In this document: positions 7,234 to 16,337 of the stretch, piece by piece
Layout: the number at the start of each line of letters is the position of its first letter
Numbering within the stretch: the first letter of the stretch is position 1
From: an uncultured Porphyromonadaceae bacterium
Lineage (GTDB): Bacteria; Bacteroidota; Bacteroidia; Bacteroidales; Muribaculaceae
Length of the DNA: 32,242 bases
Direction: 5' to 3'
Assembly: GCA_946410185.1 (NCBI GenBank)
Contig: CAMJZI010000012.1
Location: 1 to 32,242, forward strand
The notes under the pieces: model-generated
What the model saw: the letters and a program-made list of their open reading frames with translations, nothing else
Told to the model about the DNA's origin: nothing
The model's database searches: none
Position numbers and translations under genes: made by a program

Positions 7234-10200
7234 ATGAAGAAAATCTTGCTTTCTCTCGCCGCAGTGACGGCGATGACCGCGATGGCCGACACGCCGTTGT
7301 GGATGCGTTATGCGAGCATATCGCCCGACGGTAACAAGATCGCGTTCTGCTACAAGGGTGACATCTATGTGGTGCCCTCGAGTGGCGGACAGGCTGTGCA
7401 GTTGACCTCACAGTCGAGTTATGAATCCATGCCCGTGTGGTCGCCCGATGGTGCAATGCTGGCATTTGCCAGCGACCGTAAGGGAAATAATGATGTGTAT
7501 GTCATGCCCTCGGGTGGCGGACAGCCCAAGCAACTCACGCGCAACAGCGCCGGCGAGACGCCGTGGACTTTCAGCCCCGACGGCAAGTACATCTATTACA
7601 GCGCCTCGATCCAGGATCCTGCAAGCAGCATGCTCTTCCCGAGCGGTCGTTTGACCGAGGTCTATAAGGTACCTGTGGAGGGTGGCCGTGCCACGCGCGA
7701 ACTGGGCACACCTGCCGAGTACATCTGCTGGAACAAGACTGGAGAGTATTTTGTTTATCAGGACCGCAAGGGCGGTGAGGATGAGTACCGCAAGCATCAC
7801 ACCTCGTCGATTACACGCGACATCTGGCGCTATGATGCCAAGACAAGTCATCATACCAACCTGACCAACATCGGCGGCGAGGACCGCAATCCCGTCCTCA
7901 GCCCCGATGGCAAGACGGTTTATTTCCTGAGCGAGCGCAATGGTGGCTCGATGAACGTCTATTCGATGCCCATCGACCACCCCAGCCAACTCACCGCAGT
8001 GACCAATTTCACAGTCAACCCCGTACGTTTCCTCTCCATCGCCAATAATGGAACCCTGTGCTTCACCCAGGATGGTGAACTGTATACCATGCGTCAGGGC
8101 GGTCAGCCCAGCAAGGTTGACATCAGCCTGTGGCATGACGACAGTGACCAGGTGCAGCGCATGTCACACACCCGCGGCGCTACCGATGCTGCAGTGTCGC
8201 CCGACGGCAAGATGGTGGCCTTTGTAGTGCGCGGTGAGGTCTTTGTGACTTCGGTCGAGTACAATACCACCAAGCGCGTCACCAGCACCCCTCAGGCCGA
8301 GAACTGGGTATCGTGGGGTAGTGATAACCGCACGCTGGCCTATGCCACCGAGCGTAACGGCAACTGGGAACTCGTCCTGGCCACTATCGAGCGCAAGGAT
8401 GACCCCAACTTTGCCAACGCCACCCTCATCAAGGAGGAAATCCTGCTGCCCTCGACCACCGTGGAGCGCACCCGTCCCTGTTTGTCCCCCGACGGCAAGA
8501 AGCTGGCCTTCATCGAGGATCGTTTTAGCCTCAAGGTGCTGGACCTCAAGACCAAGCAGGTGACTCAGGTGACCGACGGCTCGACCTGGTATGAGACCAA
8601 CGGCGAGTTCAATTACAGTTGGTCGCCAGATGGTAAGTGGTTTGCCCTCGAGTTCATCGGCAACCAGCGCGACCCCTACACCGACATCGGTATCGTGTCG
8701 GCCAGCGGCGGACCCATCACCAACATCACCGGCAGCGCATACATCAGCGAAGATCCCCGCTGGGTCATGGAGGGCAACGCCATCATGTTCCGCAGCAACC
8801 GCTATGGAATGCGCAGCCACGCCTCTTGGGGCTCGCAGGACGACGTCTTCCTGGCTTTTGTCAATCAGGAGGCACTCGACCGCTACAATCTCAACAAGGA
8901 GGACTATGAACTCTTGACCGAGGCCGAGAAGGAGGCTAAGAAGGCCGAAGAGAAGAAAGCCGAGGAAGCTAAGAAGAACAGCAAAAAGAAAGGCAAAACC
9001 GATACCGCAGCCTCCAAGGCCGACGACAAGTCGGTGAAAGTGGAACTCGACGGCATCGAGGAGCGCATCGTGCGCGTGACGCCCAACTCGAGCAACATCT
9101 CGGGTTGCATGATCACCCCCGACGGCGAGTCTCTCTACTACCTCTCGGCATTTGAGAGCGGTTATGACCTGTGGAAGATGGACCTGCGCAAGCACGAGAC
9201 CAAGTTGCTCAACAAGATGGGCGGCGGTGGTGCCGACATCCAGGCCAGCAAGGATGGCAAGACCCTGTTTGTGCTGGGCAGCAGCAAGATGCAAAAACTC
9301 ACCGTGTCGGGCGACAAGCTCACGCCCATCACCTATCAGGCCGACATGAAGATGGACCTGTTTGCTGAGCGCGAGTACATGTTCAACCACGTTGACAAGC
9401 AAATCGAGAAGCGTTTTTACAACCTCAATTACCACGGCTGTGACTGGAAGGCCAATGTGGAGACCTACCGCAAGTTCCTGCCTCACATCAACAACAATCA
9501 GGACTTTGCCGACCTGCTCAGCGAGCTCTTGGGCGAACTGAACGCCTCTCACACCGGTGGCCGCTACTATCCCACCGGCGGCGAGGGGACCTCGGACCTG
9601 GGCCTGATCTATGACTGGAACTATACCGGCAAGGGTCTCAAGGTTGACGAGGTGATTGCCGGAGGCCCTCTGGCCAAGGCCAAGAGCCAGATCAAGCGCG
9701 GTACCATTGTGGAGAAAATCAACGGTGTCGCCATTGACGAGGAGAACGATTACACCGAACTGCTCAACGGCCAGTCCGGCAAGAAGACCCTGCTCTCGCT
9801 CTATGATCCCCAGGCTAACAAGCGTTGGGAGGAAGTGGTGAAACCCATCAGCAAAGGTGCCCTGAGCGAGTTGATGTACAAGCGTTGGGTGAAACGCAAT
9901 GCCCACATCGTGGACAGCCTGTCGGGCGGACGCCTGGGGTATGTCCACCTGGAGTCGATGAACGATGCCAGCTACCGCGACATCTACAGCGACGTGCTGG
10001 GTAAGTACAACAAGCGTGACGGTATCGTGATCGACACCCGCTTCAACGGCGGCGGTCGCCTGCACGAGGATATCGAGGTGCTCTTCAGCGGCAAGAAGTA
10101 TTTCACTCAGGTGGTGCGCGGCCGCGAGGCCTGTGACATGCCCAGCCGCCGCTGGAACAAGCCCAGCATCATGCTACAGTGCGAGGCCAACTACAGCAAC

Positions 10201-10488
10201 GCCCATGGCACCCCCTGGGTTTACAGCCATGACAAGCTGGGCAAGCTCGTGGGCATGCCCGTTCCCGGCACCATGACCAGTGTGTCGTGGGAGAGGTTGC
10301 AAGACTCGTCGCTCATCTTTGGTATCCCCATCATCGGCTATCTGTTGCCCGAGGGTAATTACCTCGAGAACACGCAGCTCGAGCCCGATATCAAGGTGGC
10401 CAACAATCCCGAGACTGTGACCAGAGGCGAGGATTTGCAGCTCAAGGCCGCCGTCGAGGAACTCATGCGGGAGTGCGGTCTGAAGTGA
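7234..10488 (+). CDS. Tricorn-like S41 serine protease, exported
   Basis: A 1084-residue protein with a signal peptide (MKKILLSLAAVTAMTAMA) and the tricorn domain order. Residues about 25-560 form WD40/TolB-like beta-propeller repeats, with recurrent SPDGK motifs. A Lys/Glu/Ala-rich linker (about 562-608) follows, then more propeller-like sequence, a PDZ domain (about 790-865) and the S41 catalytic core (about 880-1075). Catalytic residues align with archaeal tricorn: S772-H773 (NASHTGG), nucleophile S988 (NYSNAHG) and E1045 (YLENTQLEPD); the spacing S988-E1045 is close to that of tricorn S965-E1023. The residue after the nucleophile is Asn where tricorn has Asp. Archaeal tricorn is cytosolic, whereas this has an export signal, as is common in Bacteroidetes, and is probably periplasmic, trimming peptides. 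Monocistronic with its own promoter. Confidence 0.9.
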   Translation: MKKILLSLAAVTAMTAMADTPLWMRYASISPDGNKIAFCYKGDIYVVPSSGGQAVQLTSQSSYESMPVWSPDGAMLAFASDRKGNNDVYVMPSGGGQPKQLTRNSAGETPWTFSPDGKYIYYSASIQDPASSMLFPSGRLTEVYKVPVEGGRATRELGTPAEYICWNKTGEYFVYQDRKGGEDEYRKHHTSSITRDIWRYDAKTSHHTNLTNIGGEDRNPVLSPDGKTVYFLSERNGGSMNVYSMPIDHPSQLTAVTNFTVNPVRFLSIANNGTLCFTQDGELYTMRQGGQPSKVDISLWHDDSDQVQRMSHTRGATDAAVSPDGKMVAFVVRGEVFVTSVEYNTTKRVTSTPQAENWVSWGSDNRTLAYATERNGNWELVLATIERKDDPNFANATLIKEEILLPSTTVERTRPCLSPDGKKLAFIEDRFSLKVLDLKTKQVTQVTDGSTWYETNGEFNYSWSPDGKWFALEFIGNQRDPYTDIGIVSASGGPITNITGSAYISEDPRWVMEGNAIMFRSNRYGMRSHASWGSQDDVFLAFVNQEALDRYNLNKEDYELLTEAEKEAKKAEEKKAEEAKKNSKKKGKTDTAASKADDKSVKVELDGIEERIVRVTPNSSNISGCMITPDGESLYYLSAFESGYDLWKMDLRKHETKLLNKMGGGGADIQASKDGKTLFVLGSSKMQKLTVSGDKLTPITYQADMKMDLFAEREYMFNHVDKQIEKRFYNLNYHGCDWKANVETYRKFLPHINNNQDFADLLSELLGELNASHTGGRYYPTGGEGTSDLGLIYDWNYTGKGLKVDEVIAGGPLAKAKSQIKRGTIVEKINGVAIDEENDYTELLNGQSGKKTLLSLYDPQANKRWEEVVKPISKGALSELMYKRWVKRNAHIVDSLSGGRLGYVHLESMNDASYRDIYSDVLGKYNKRDGIVIDTRFNGGGRLHEDIEVLFSGKKYFTQVVRGREACDMPSRRWNKPSIMLQCEANYSNAHGTPWVYSHDKLGKLVGMPVPGTMTSVSWERLQDSSLIFGIPIIGYLLPEGNYLENTQLEPDIKVANNPETVTRGEDLQLKAAVEELMRECGLK

Positions 10489-10546
10489 TGAATCTTAAAA
10501 TAGGTTAAAGGCAAAGAGCATGAAAGGTCAAGCCGAAAAAAAGCGG

Positions 10547-10554
10547 TACCTTTG
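10547..10554 (+). promoter_or_regulatory. -7 box upstream of the structured RNA and SemiSWEET gene
   Basis: GGTACCTTTGCAG contains a perfect TAnnTTTG. The predicted start is near 10560, 185 bases before the SemiSWEET ATG, leaving an unusually long leader. No good -33 element. Confidence 0.6.
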
Positions 10555-10560
10555 CAGTCA

Positions 10561-10710
10561 AATTCAGAGGAAAGATGTTTTTACTGAGCAACATATCTTA
10601 CCAGATACTGCGTGAAACGCGAGTTTTCTCTGTGCCTTTTCTGTCTAAGAAGAATCATAACTCAGCGATATAAATGTGAACGGTGGGACCCAGTCAAGGG
10701 TCCCACTTTG
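10561..10710 (+). ncRNA. Candidate structured RNA or 5' leader of the SemiSWEET gene
   Basis: By hand folding: P1 pairs CAGAGGAAA (10565-10573) with TTTTCTCTG (10624-10632), nine pairs with one G-U. It encloses two hairpins, P2 (GATGTT/AACATATC, 10574-10597) and P3 (GCGT-GAA-ACGC, 10610-10620), giving a three-way junction. The P2 loop contains CTGAG (10584-10588), complementary to CTCAG at 10661-10665 beyond P1, a possible pseudoknot. A small hairpin (TTTTCT/AGAAGA, 10637-10653) lies between. The element ends in a perfect 9-bp stem GTGGGACCC/GGGTCCCAC (10683-10706) and a short UUU. It may be a free small RNA or a cis-regulatory leader. I do not recognise a known riboswitch class. It covers most of the 259-base gap 10489-10747. 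Confidence 0.5.
10683..10709 (+). terminator. Perfect hairpin before the SemiSWEET gene
   Basis: GTGGGACCC-AGTCAA-GGGTCCCAC is followed by TTTG. The stem is strong but the U-run is short, so it may be a leaky terminator, an attenuator, or an RNA 3' end. It ends about 40 bases before the start codon. Confidence 0.55.
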
Positions 10711-10747
10711 TACACATATCAAAGGATTATTATATTACTTACTGTCT

Positions 10748-11035
10748 ATGTCTGAATTTATCTCCAATTATCTTACCGATATCATCGGTTACACTGCGTC
10801 GATTTGTCTGGTGCTGGGTTATATGCCCCAAGCGATTTACACCATCCGCACCCACGACACCGATGGCATCGCCCTGCCCACATTCCTGATGATGGGACTG
10901 GGTGGTATATTCTTTGCCATCCAGGGTTTGATGCTCAAGAACTGGCCCCTGTTCATCACCAATGTCATCACCACAATCTCGAGCGCTATTGTGTTTGGCA
11001 TCAAGATGTATAACGATTATTTCAAGAAGAAATAA
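10748..11035 (+). CDS. SemiSWEET-family (PQ-loop) sugar transporter
   Basis: A 95-residue inner-membrane protein with three predicted transmembrane helices and the PQ-loop signature in helix 1 (LGYMPQAIYTIRTHDTDGI), typical of SemiSWEET half-transporters that dimerise to move sugars by facilitated diffusion. Helices lie at about residues 8-28, 40-60 and 68-88, with a basic C-terminus (KKK). The ORF track begins at 10676, inside the upstream hairpin region; the ATG at 10748 (MSEFISNYLTDIIGYTAS) gives the normal family length. No partner gene is adjacent. The substrate cannot be read from sequence. Confidence 0.88.
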   Translation: MSEFISNYLTDIIGYTASICLVLGYMPQAIYTIRTHDTDGIALPTFLMMGLGGIFFAIQGLMLKNWPLFITNVITTISSAIVFGIKMYNDYFKKK

Positions 11036-11135
11036 GTTGCCCCATGGCGGCATGGCGGGAGCGGTCATCTAAAGAGTCATCATCGCCATGTCGGTAAAAA
11101 GCGTGATTTTTCTTTAATATGTCAGAAAAAATCAC

Positions 11136-11143
11136 TACCTTTG
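11136..11143 (+). promoter_or_regulatory. -7 box of the TonB receptor locus
   Basis: ACTACCTTTGAC holds a perfect TAnnTTTG. The start would be near 11150, giving a leader of about 110 bases before the ATG at 11262, which leaves room for post-transcriptional control. No clear -33 box. Confidence 0.55.
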
Positions 11144-11261
11144 ACAAATTTTACCCGGTCAATCAAGCCTCTTGTGGTCGAGTTTTCTTTATTATACCAT
11201 ACGATGGCGCATTGGCCCCTTGAAAGATATCATCTATAACTTTAATACTTTATATGAACTT

Positions 11262-14024
11262 ATGAGACTTAAACTGTTTTTGCTATTAGCACTCTTTGCG
11301 ACCCTGCCGCTGCTGGCTCAGCGTGCCGGGGTGCAGGGCGTGGTGATTGATGCCAAGAGCGGGCAACCCGTCGCCGGGGCTACCGTTATCCTCGACAATC
11401 AGGGCAATGCAGCAACGACCGACTCCCAGGGCTCCTTCATCATTGATGATGCCAACCCGGGTCCCGACCAGCTGCTGGTACTCGCTTATGGCTACAATGA
11501 CTGGTCGAGTGCTGTCACTATCGTCAACGGGATGGTAGAGAATTTAGGCACCATTCAGGTAGAGCCTGTCTCCTTTGAGAGTGCTCAAGCCCTGGAGTTC
11601 CGTAATGCCATGGCCGACATGGCACTCTCTGAGTCGCAACTCGAGGACGAGGAAGGCAACACACAGGAAGTGGCACTGTTGAGCGGTGCGACCGACAACC
11701 CCTTCTATCAAGCCTCGAGCTACAACTTCAGCACGGCGCGTTTCCGCATCCGTGGCTATGAGAACCAGAAAACAGAGACCTACATCAACGGTGTCCCCTT
11801 TAATGATGCAGTCCGTTTCTCGTTCAACTACTCGATGACCGGTGGCTTGAACCAGGCGTTCAAGAACAAGACCATCGGCATGGGCTTGGAGGACAACTCC
11901 TATGCTTTTGGCGGCATTGGTGGTGCTAACAACATCAAGACCTTTGCAGCCGATTATGCTCCCGGAACCCGTTTAAGTCTTGCTTATACCAATGGTAATT
12001 ACCGCTGGCGTGGCATGGTTACTCACAGCACGGGACTCAACAAGCATGGCTGGGCCATGACCGTATCGGCAGTGGCCCGTTATGCCGACGAGGGAGTTTA
12101 TCCCGGTTCGTTCTACAACAGCTGGGGTTACTTCCTGGCGTTGCAAAAGGTATTCAACCCGCAGCACTCGCTGTCGCTGACTACCTTTGGAGCCCCCACC
12201 AAGCGTGCCGCCAACTCGGCAATCTTTGCCGAGGCAGGTCAGTTGACAGGAAGCAACATGTACAGTCCTGACTGGGGCTGGCAGGAAGGCAAGAAGCGCA
12301 ATTCCAAGGTGGTTGAGTCGTTTGATCCCACCGCAATCCTGAACTGGCTGTGGAAACCCAACGAGAACACCTCGTTGAATACGGGTTTTGCTTATCACAA
12401 GTCGTTCTACAGCAAGGCCGCCCTCAACTGGCATGATGCTCCTGATCCCCGACCTGATTATTATCGTTACCTGCCCTCGTACTATACCGACGAGAATTCC
12501 AAGCAGCTCTATACCGACCTGTGGACGAGTGAGAGCGAGATAACCCAGATACGCTGGGACCGACTGTATAATGTCAACTACCTGAACAACCACATGGCCG
12601 ACCAGACGGGCGAGGAGCTCGGTTCGACCTATGTGCTTGAGAAACGTCACAGCAACCAGTCGAGCTTCACGCTGTCGTCGGTGTTGAACAAGCGCTTCTC
12701 CAACCAGCTGACGATGCAGACGGGTGCTAATGCCAACTACACTGTTTCGTCATACTACAAGACCATCAAGGATCTGCTGGGTGGTCGCTACTGGCTCGAC
12801 GTTGACCAGTACAGTGAGCGTGACTTCCCCGATAATGCCGAGATGGCTCAGAACGACATGAACAACCCTGACCGCAAGGTGGGCAAGGGTGACCGTTTCG
12901 GCTATGACTATGACATCCTCACCCTCAAGGCTCAGCTGTGGCACCAGTGGGTGCTCAACCTGGCCAAGTGGGAGATGTTTGCCAGTGTCAAGGGTGATTA
13001 CTTCCAGTTCCAGCGCGATGGCAAGATGCGCAACGGCCGTGCCCCTGAGAACTCTTATGGCAAGGGCGAGACCCACCGTTTTGTCACCTATGGCGCCAAG
13101 GCTGGTATTACTTATAAACTGGACGGCCGCAACAGCTTCACGGGCCACGTCTTCTACGGCACCGAGGCACCGCGCCCCTACGACGCCTACATCTCCTCGC
13201 GCACCAAGGATGATGTCATTGACTTGAAGGTGGAGAAAATCTTCTCGGCCGACCTGAGCTATGCGATGAACTTCCGCAACTTCAAGGCTATCGTGACCGC
13301 CTTCTATACCGACCAGCGCGACAACACCGAGCGCACCGCCTTCTACGACGATGTCCACAGCACGTTTATGAACTACGCGCTCACGGGTGTCAACAAGCAG
13401 TACAAGGGTGTTGAGGTAGGCTTGAGCTACAAGTTGTCTCCCTCATTCACTGTGAGCGGTGCAGCCAACATTGCCCGTTACCAGTACAAGAACAACCCCA
13501 TAGGTACCCGCAGCTACGAGAACGGCTCCGAGGCCGATGTCACCAATCAGGTATACCTCAAGAACTTCTATGTGGCCGGCACCCCCCAGGAGTGCTATTC
13601 ACTGGCCTTTAACTGGGCCGGTCCCAAGCAGTGGTTTGTCGAGGTGAACGGCGCATGGATGAACCGATCCTATGTGAACATCGCGCCCAACCGTCATGAG
13701 CCCTTCTCCGACCTCTTCTTCATGGCCGATAATGAAGAGGAACTGAAGGCGCTGATACGTGACCTGAGCGTTCAAGAAAAGCTCAACGAGGCACTGGTCA
13801 TCAATGCCAGCATCGGTCACGTGATTTACATCAACCGCACGGCATCGTTCAACATCAACTTGAATCTGAACAACATCCTTGACAACAGGAACATTCAGAC
13901 GGGTGGATATCAACAGGGACGTACCGACACCAAGGACATCACAAACACCGCTACCAAGTTCCCCAACAAGTACTATTATGCGCAGGGGTTCAAGATGTTC
14001 CTGAACTTGGGTCTGCGTTTCTAA
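11262..14024 (+). CDS. TonB-dependent outer-membrane receptor
   Basis: A 920-residue outer-membrane receptor. The ATG at 11262 (MRLKLFLLLALFATLPLLAQ) begins a proper signal peptide; the track's 30-residue extension is not credible. A carboxypeptidase-regulatory-like domain follows (about 24-100, GVVIDAKSGQPVAGATVILD), then a plug domain (about 140-240, RFRIRGYENQKTETYINGVP and GGIGGANNIKTF) and a 22-strand-type barrel to the C-terminal aromatic residue (LNLGLRF). No SusD gene follows; instead the partner is the large lipoprotein downstream, so this is not a standard glycan SusCD pair. The two exported EEP enzymes after it suggest the ligand is a phosphate-ester product such as nucleic-acid fragments; that is inference. 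First gene of a probable four-gene operon. Confidence 0.9.
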   Translation: MRLKLFLLLALFATLPLLAQRAGVQGVVIDAKSGQPVAGATVILDNQGNAATTDSQGSFIIDDANPGPDQLLVLAYGYNDWSSAVTIVNGMVENLGTIQVEPVSFESAQALEFRNAMADMALSESQLEDEEGNTQEVALLSGATDNPFYQASSYNFSTARFRIRGYENQKTETYINGVPFNDAVRFSFNYSMTGGLNQAFKNKTIGMGLEDNSYAFGGIGGANNIKTFAADYAPGTRLSLAYTNGNYRWRGMVTHSTGLNKHGWAMTVSAVARYADEGVYPGSFYNSWGYFLALQKVFNPQHSLSLTTFGAPTKRAANSAIFAEAGQLTGSNMYSPDWGWQEGKKRNSKVVESFDPTAILNWLWKPNENTSLNTGFAYHKSFYSKAALNWHDAPDPRPDYYRYLPSYYTDENSKQLYTDLWTSESEITQIRWDRLYNVNYLNNHMADQTGEELGSTYVLEKRHSNQSSFTLSSVLNKRFSNQLTMQTGANANYTVSSYYKTIKDLLGGRYWLDVDQYSERDFPDNAEMAQNDMNNPDRKVGKGDRFGYDYDILTLKAQLWHQWVLNLAKWEMFASVKGDYFQFQRDGKMRNGRAPENSYGKGETHRFVTYGAKAGITYKLDGRNSFTGHVFYGTEAPRPYDAYISSRTKDDVIDLKVEKIFSADLSYAMNFRNFKAIVTAFYTDQRDNTERTAFYDDVHSTFMNYALTGVNKQYKGVEVGLSYKLSPSFTVSGAANIARYQYKNNPIGTRSYENGSEADVTNQVYLKNFYVAGTPQECYSLAFNWAGPKQWFVEVNGAWMNRSYVNIAPNRHEPFSDLFFMADNEEELKALIRDLSVQEKLNEALVINASIGHVIYINRTASFNINLNLNNILDNRNIQTGGYQQGRTDTKDITNTATKFPNKYYYAQGFKMFLNLGLRF

Positions 14025-14079
14025 TCATTAATTTTCATCAATCAACCAGATATTAATAAAAACAAAACAATAACCGACT

Positions 14080-16311
14080 ATGAAACGTTTTAATTATTAT
14101 CTCAGCTTAATGCTCTTGTTGGTGTTCACCGCTGCATGTAGTGACGAGTTCGACCAGCCGCCCATGGTGGTCCCTCAGGCATCGCGCACTGCCAACATCA
14201 CCATTGCTGAATTCAAAGCCAAGCACTGGCAGGATGTCAAGAACTACATCGACACTATCAAGGAGGACGAGGTCATTCACGGATGGGTCACCAGTAGTGA
14301 TGAGGAAGGAAATATCTATAAGCAGATCTACATCAGCGACGGCACGGGTGGCTTGACCATCTCTGTTGACCAGAGCAGCATGTACACCAAGTTCCGCCTT
14401 GGCCAGGAAGTTGTGATTCCCATGAAGGGTTACTACATTGGCAAGTTCAACGGCTTGCTGTGCCTGGGAGTCCCCTACCTGTGGGAGGAGCAGAATGTGT
14501 GGGAATCCAACCGCATGTCTATGGAGCAATGGGAGGCAATGGCCGAACTCAACGGTTTTCCTGATGTCTCTAAAGTGGATACCACTGTCATCGAGCTGAG
14601 CGAGATCAAGGGCTCGGACAGCGAGACCTTGCTGAAATACATGAGCCGCCTGGTTCGCATCAATGGTGTGACCTTTGCTGATGCCGGCAGCCCCTTCTCG
14701 GAGCCCGATGCCAGCACCGACCGTGCCATCGTGGACGAGAGCAACAACTCCATCATGGTGTATAACAGCTCATATGCCACCTTCCGCGCCGACACGCTGC
14801 CCAAGGGCACCGTTGACGTTGTGGGCGAACTGTGCTACACGTCAAGCAAGGGTTTCCACCTGTTGCTGCGCAGCGCCAGTGACGTGATCCTGAACACTGC
14901 CGGCGGTACCAAGAGCAATCCCTTTACCGTGGCCGACGCTATCGCAGGCGTGACCAGTGGCATGAGAGGCTGGGTAGGCGGATATGCCGTGGGCGCTGTG
15001 GCTCCCGAGGTGACCTCTGTTACCAGCAATTCCGATATCGAGTGGAAGGCTCCCACCACGCTCGACAACACCATTGTGCTGGCCGATGATCCCGACTGCA
15101 AGGACTACACCAAGTGCATCATCGTGCCTCTTGCCCAGGGTTCGCAATTCCGCGTAGATGCCAACCTGAAGTCCAATCCTAATGTGTACAAGTCCTTTGT
15201 GAAGGCTAAAGGAGCCATCACCTCCTATATGGGTATCGTTGGCCTCACCGATAATATCGGTTCGACCGACACCTATGTGCTCGATGTTGCCCTTACCAAG
15301 TTTGAGGAAGGTTTTGACGGCGGCATCCCCAGTGGCTGGACCAACCTTGCCGTTAGTGGAGGCAAGACCTGGTCGACCTATTCCTACACAAGTGCCGGTC
15401 AACCCATCACCTGTGCCCAGTTCAGGGCTACTGGATCATCCAGCCAGCCGATTGATTCGTGGCTGATTACCCCGAAACTGGATATCAAGAATGCCAAGAG
15501 CAAAGTCTTTAATTTCACCTCCGAGGTCAACAATGTGGGCAATAACACGATTGAACTTTATCTGCTCGACAGCAATGATCCCAGAACCGCTACTGTAAAG
15601 GTGAAATTGAATCCCACCCTCCCTGCCAAGCCTACCGGCAGCTCTACTTACAGCGCATGGGTATCCTCGGGAGATATCGACTTGAGCCAGTGGTCTGATG
15701 GTGAATACTTCATCGGTTTCAACTTCAATGCTCCCGCTGGAGGCAACTATACCACATGGTGCATCGATAACGTGACCTTCGGCATGGGTGAGGTTCCTGT
15801 AGAATTCCCCGAGAACTTTGCCGACTTCCACACCATGGGCACTCCCACGAGCACGATTGGCAATTTTACCTCCGAAAACGGTTGGGTGGCTAAAAACTGC
15901 ACCCTCCTCATCGGCAAGTCGGGTAGCAACCCCAATTTCGCCTTCATTGGCAACATTCTTGACACCAACGAACCTGCAGTGGCTCCGACCATGAATGGTG
16001 GTACCAACATGGTGGGCACCATCGTATCGCCCAAGCTCAAGGGAGGCCTGAGCAAACTCAGCTTCAATTATGGCGCTGCCTTCTCGGGCAACGTGATCTC
16101 ATTCCGCGTTGATGTGAAGCAGAATGGCAATGTAGTCAAGAGCTGGACGATTACCGAGAACCCCATGACGCAGAAGCATGCCTATAGCTTTGAGGGTACC
16201 TGCTCGGTAAGTGGCGAGTTCACCATTGAGTTTACCAATCTGAGCCCGTCTAATGCTACTGGTGACAAGAAAGACCGCTTCTCGGTTTGGAATGTGACCT
16301 GGGAGAACTAA
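14080..16311 (+). CDS. Multidomain surface lipoprotein (DUF5689 and jelly-roll modules)
   Basis: A 743-residue lipoprotein: signal peptide and lipobox (VFTAACSDEF). Residues about 35-270 resemble DUF5689, a pair of OB-fold units (VIHGWVTSSDEEGNIYKQIYI; LVRINGVTFADAG). About 280-405 looks like a further OB-type domain (NPFTVADAIAGVTSGMRGWV, close to DUF6359). About 410-570 is a choice-of-anchor-J-like jelly-roll (EEGFDGGIPSGWTNLAV, SWLITPKLDI, WCIDNVTFG). The last about 170 residues form a second beta-sandwich (GTIVSPKLKGGLSKLSFNYG). In Bacteroidetes DUF5689 proteins often sit next to a TonB receptor and an extracellular nuclease. The OB folds could bind single-stranded nucleic acid and the jelly-rolls another polymer; neither is shown. 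The adapter role on the outer leaflet is inferred from context. Confidence 0.82.
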   Translation: MKRFNYYLSLMLLLVFTAACSDEFDQPPMVVPQASRTANITIAEFKAKHWQDVKNYIDTIKEDEVIHGWVTSSDEEGNIYKQIYISDGTGGLTISVDQSSMYTKFRLGQEVVIPMKGYYIGKFNGLLCLGVPYLWEEQNVWESNRMSMEQWEAMAELNGFPDVSKVDTTVIELSEIKGSDSETLLKYMSRLVRINGVTFADAGSPFSEPDASTDRAIVDESNNSIMVYNSSYATFRADTLPKGTVDVVGELCYTSSKGFHLLLRSASDVILNTAGGTKSNPFTVADAIAGVTSGMRGWVGGYAVGAVAPEVTSVTSNSDIEWKAPTTLDNTIVLADDPDCKDYTKCIIVPLAQGSQFRVDANLKSNPNVYKSFVKAKGAITSYMGIVGLTDNIGSTDTYVLDVALTKFEEGFDGGIPSGWTNLAVSGGKTWSTYSYTSAGQPITCAQFRATGSSSQPIDSWLITPKLDIKNAKSKVFNFTSEVNNVGNNTIELYLLDSNDPRTATVKVKLNPTLPAKPTGSSTYSAWVSSGDIDLSQWSDGEYFIGFNFNAPAGGNYTTWCIDNVTFGMGEVPVEFPENFADFHTMGTPTSTIGNFTSENGWVAKNCTLLIGKSGSNPNFAFIGNILDTNEPAVAPTMNGGTNMVGTIVSPKLKGGLSKLSFNYGAAFSGNVISFRVDVKQNGNVVKSWTITENPMTQKHAYSFEGTCSVSGEFTIEFTNLSPSNATGDKKDRFSVWNVTWEN

Positions 16312-16337
16312 TTCATCGATATTAATTTATTATCGTC

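Noticed and set aside
8164-10065. 633-aa ORF on the minus strand
   Set aside because: It lies wholly antisense to the tricorn-like protease, which has clear domains; this is a shadow frame created by GC-rich third positions.
11262-16311. SusC/SusD glycan-uptake pair
   Set aside because: The second protein has no SusD-type TPR helices; it is made of OB-fold and jelly-roll modules, and no glycoside hydrolase is nearby.
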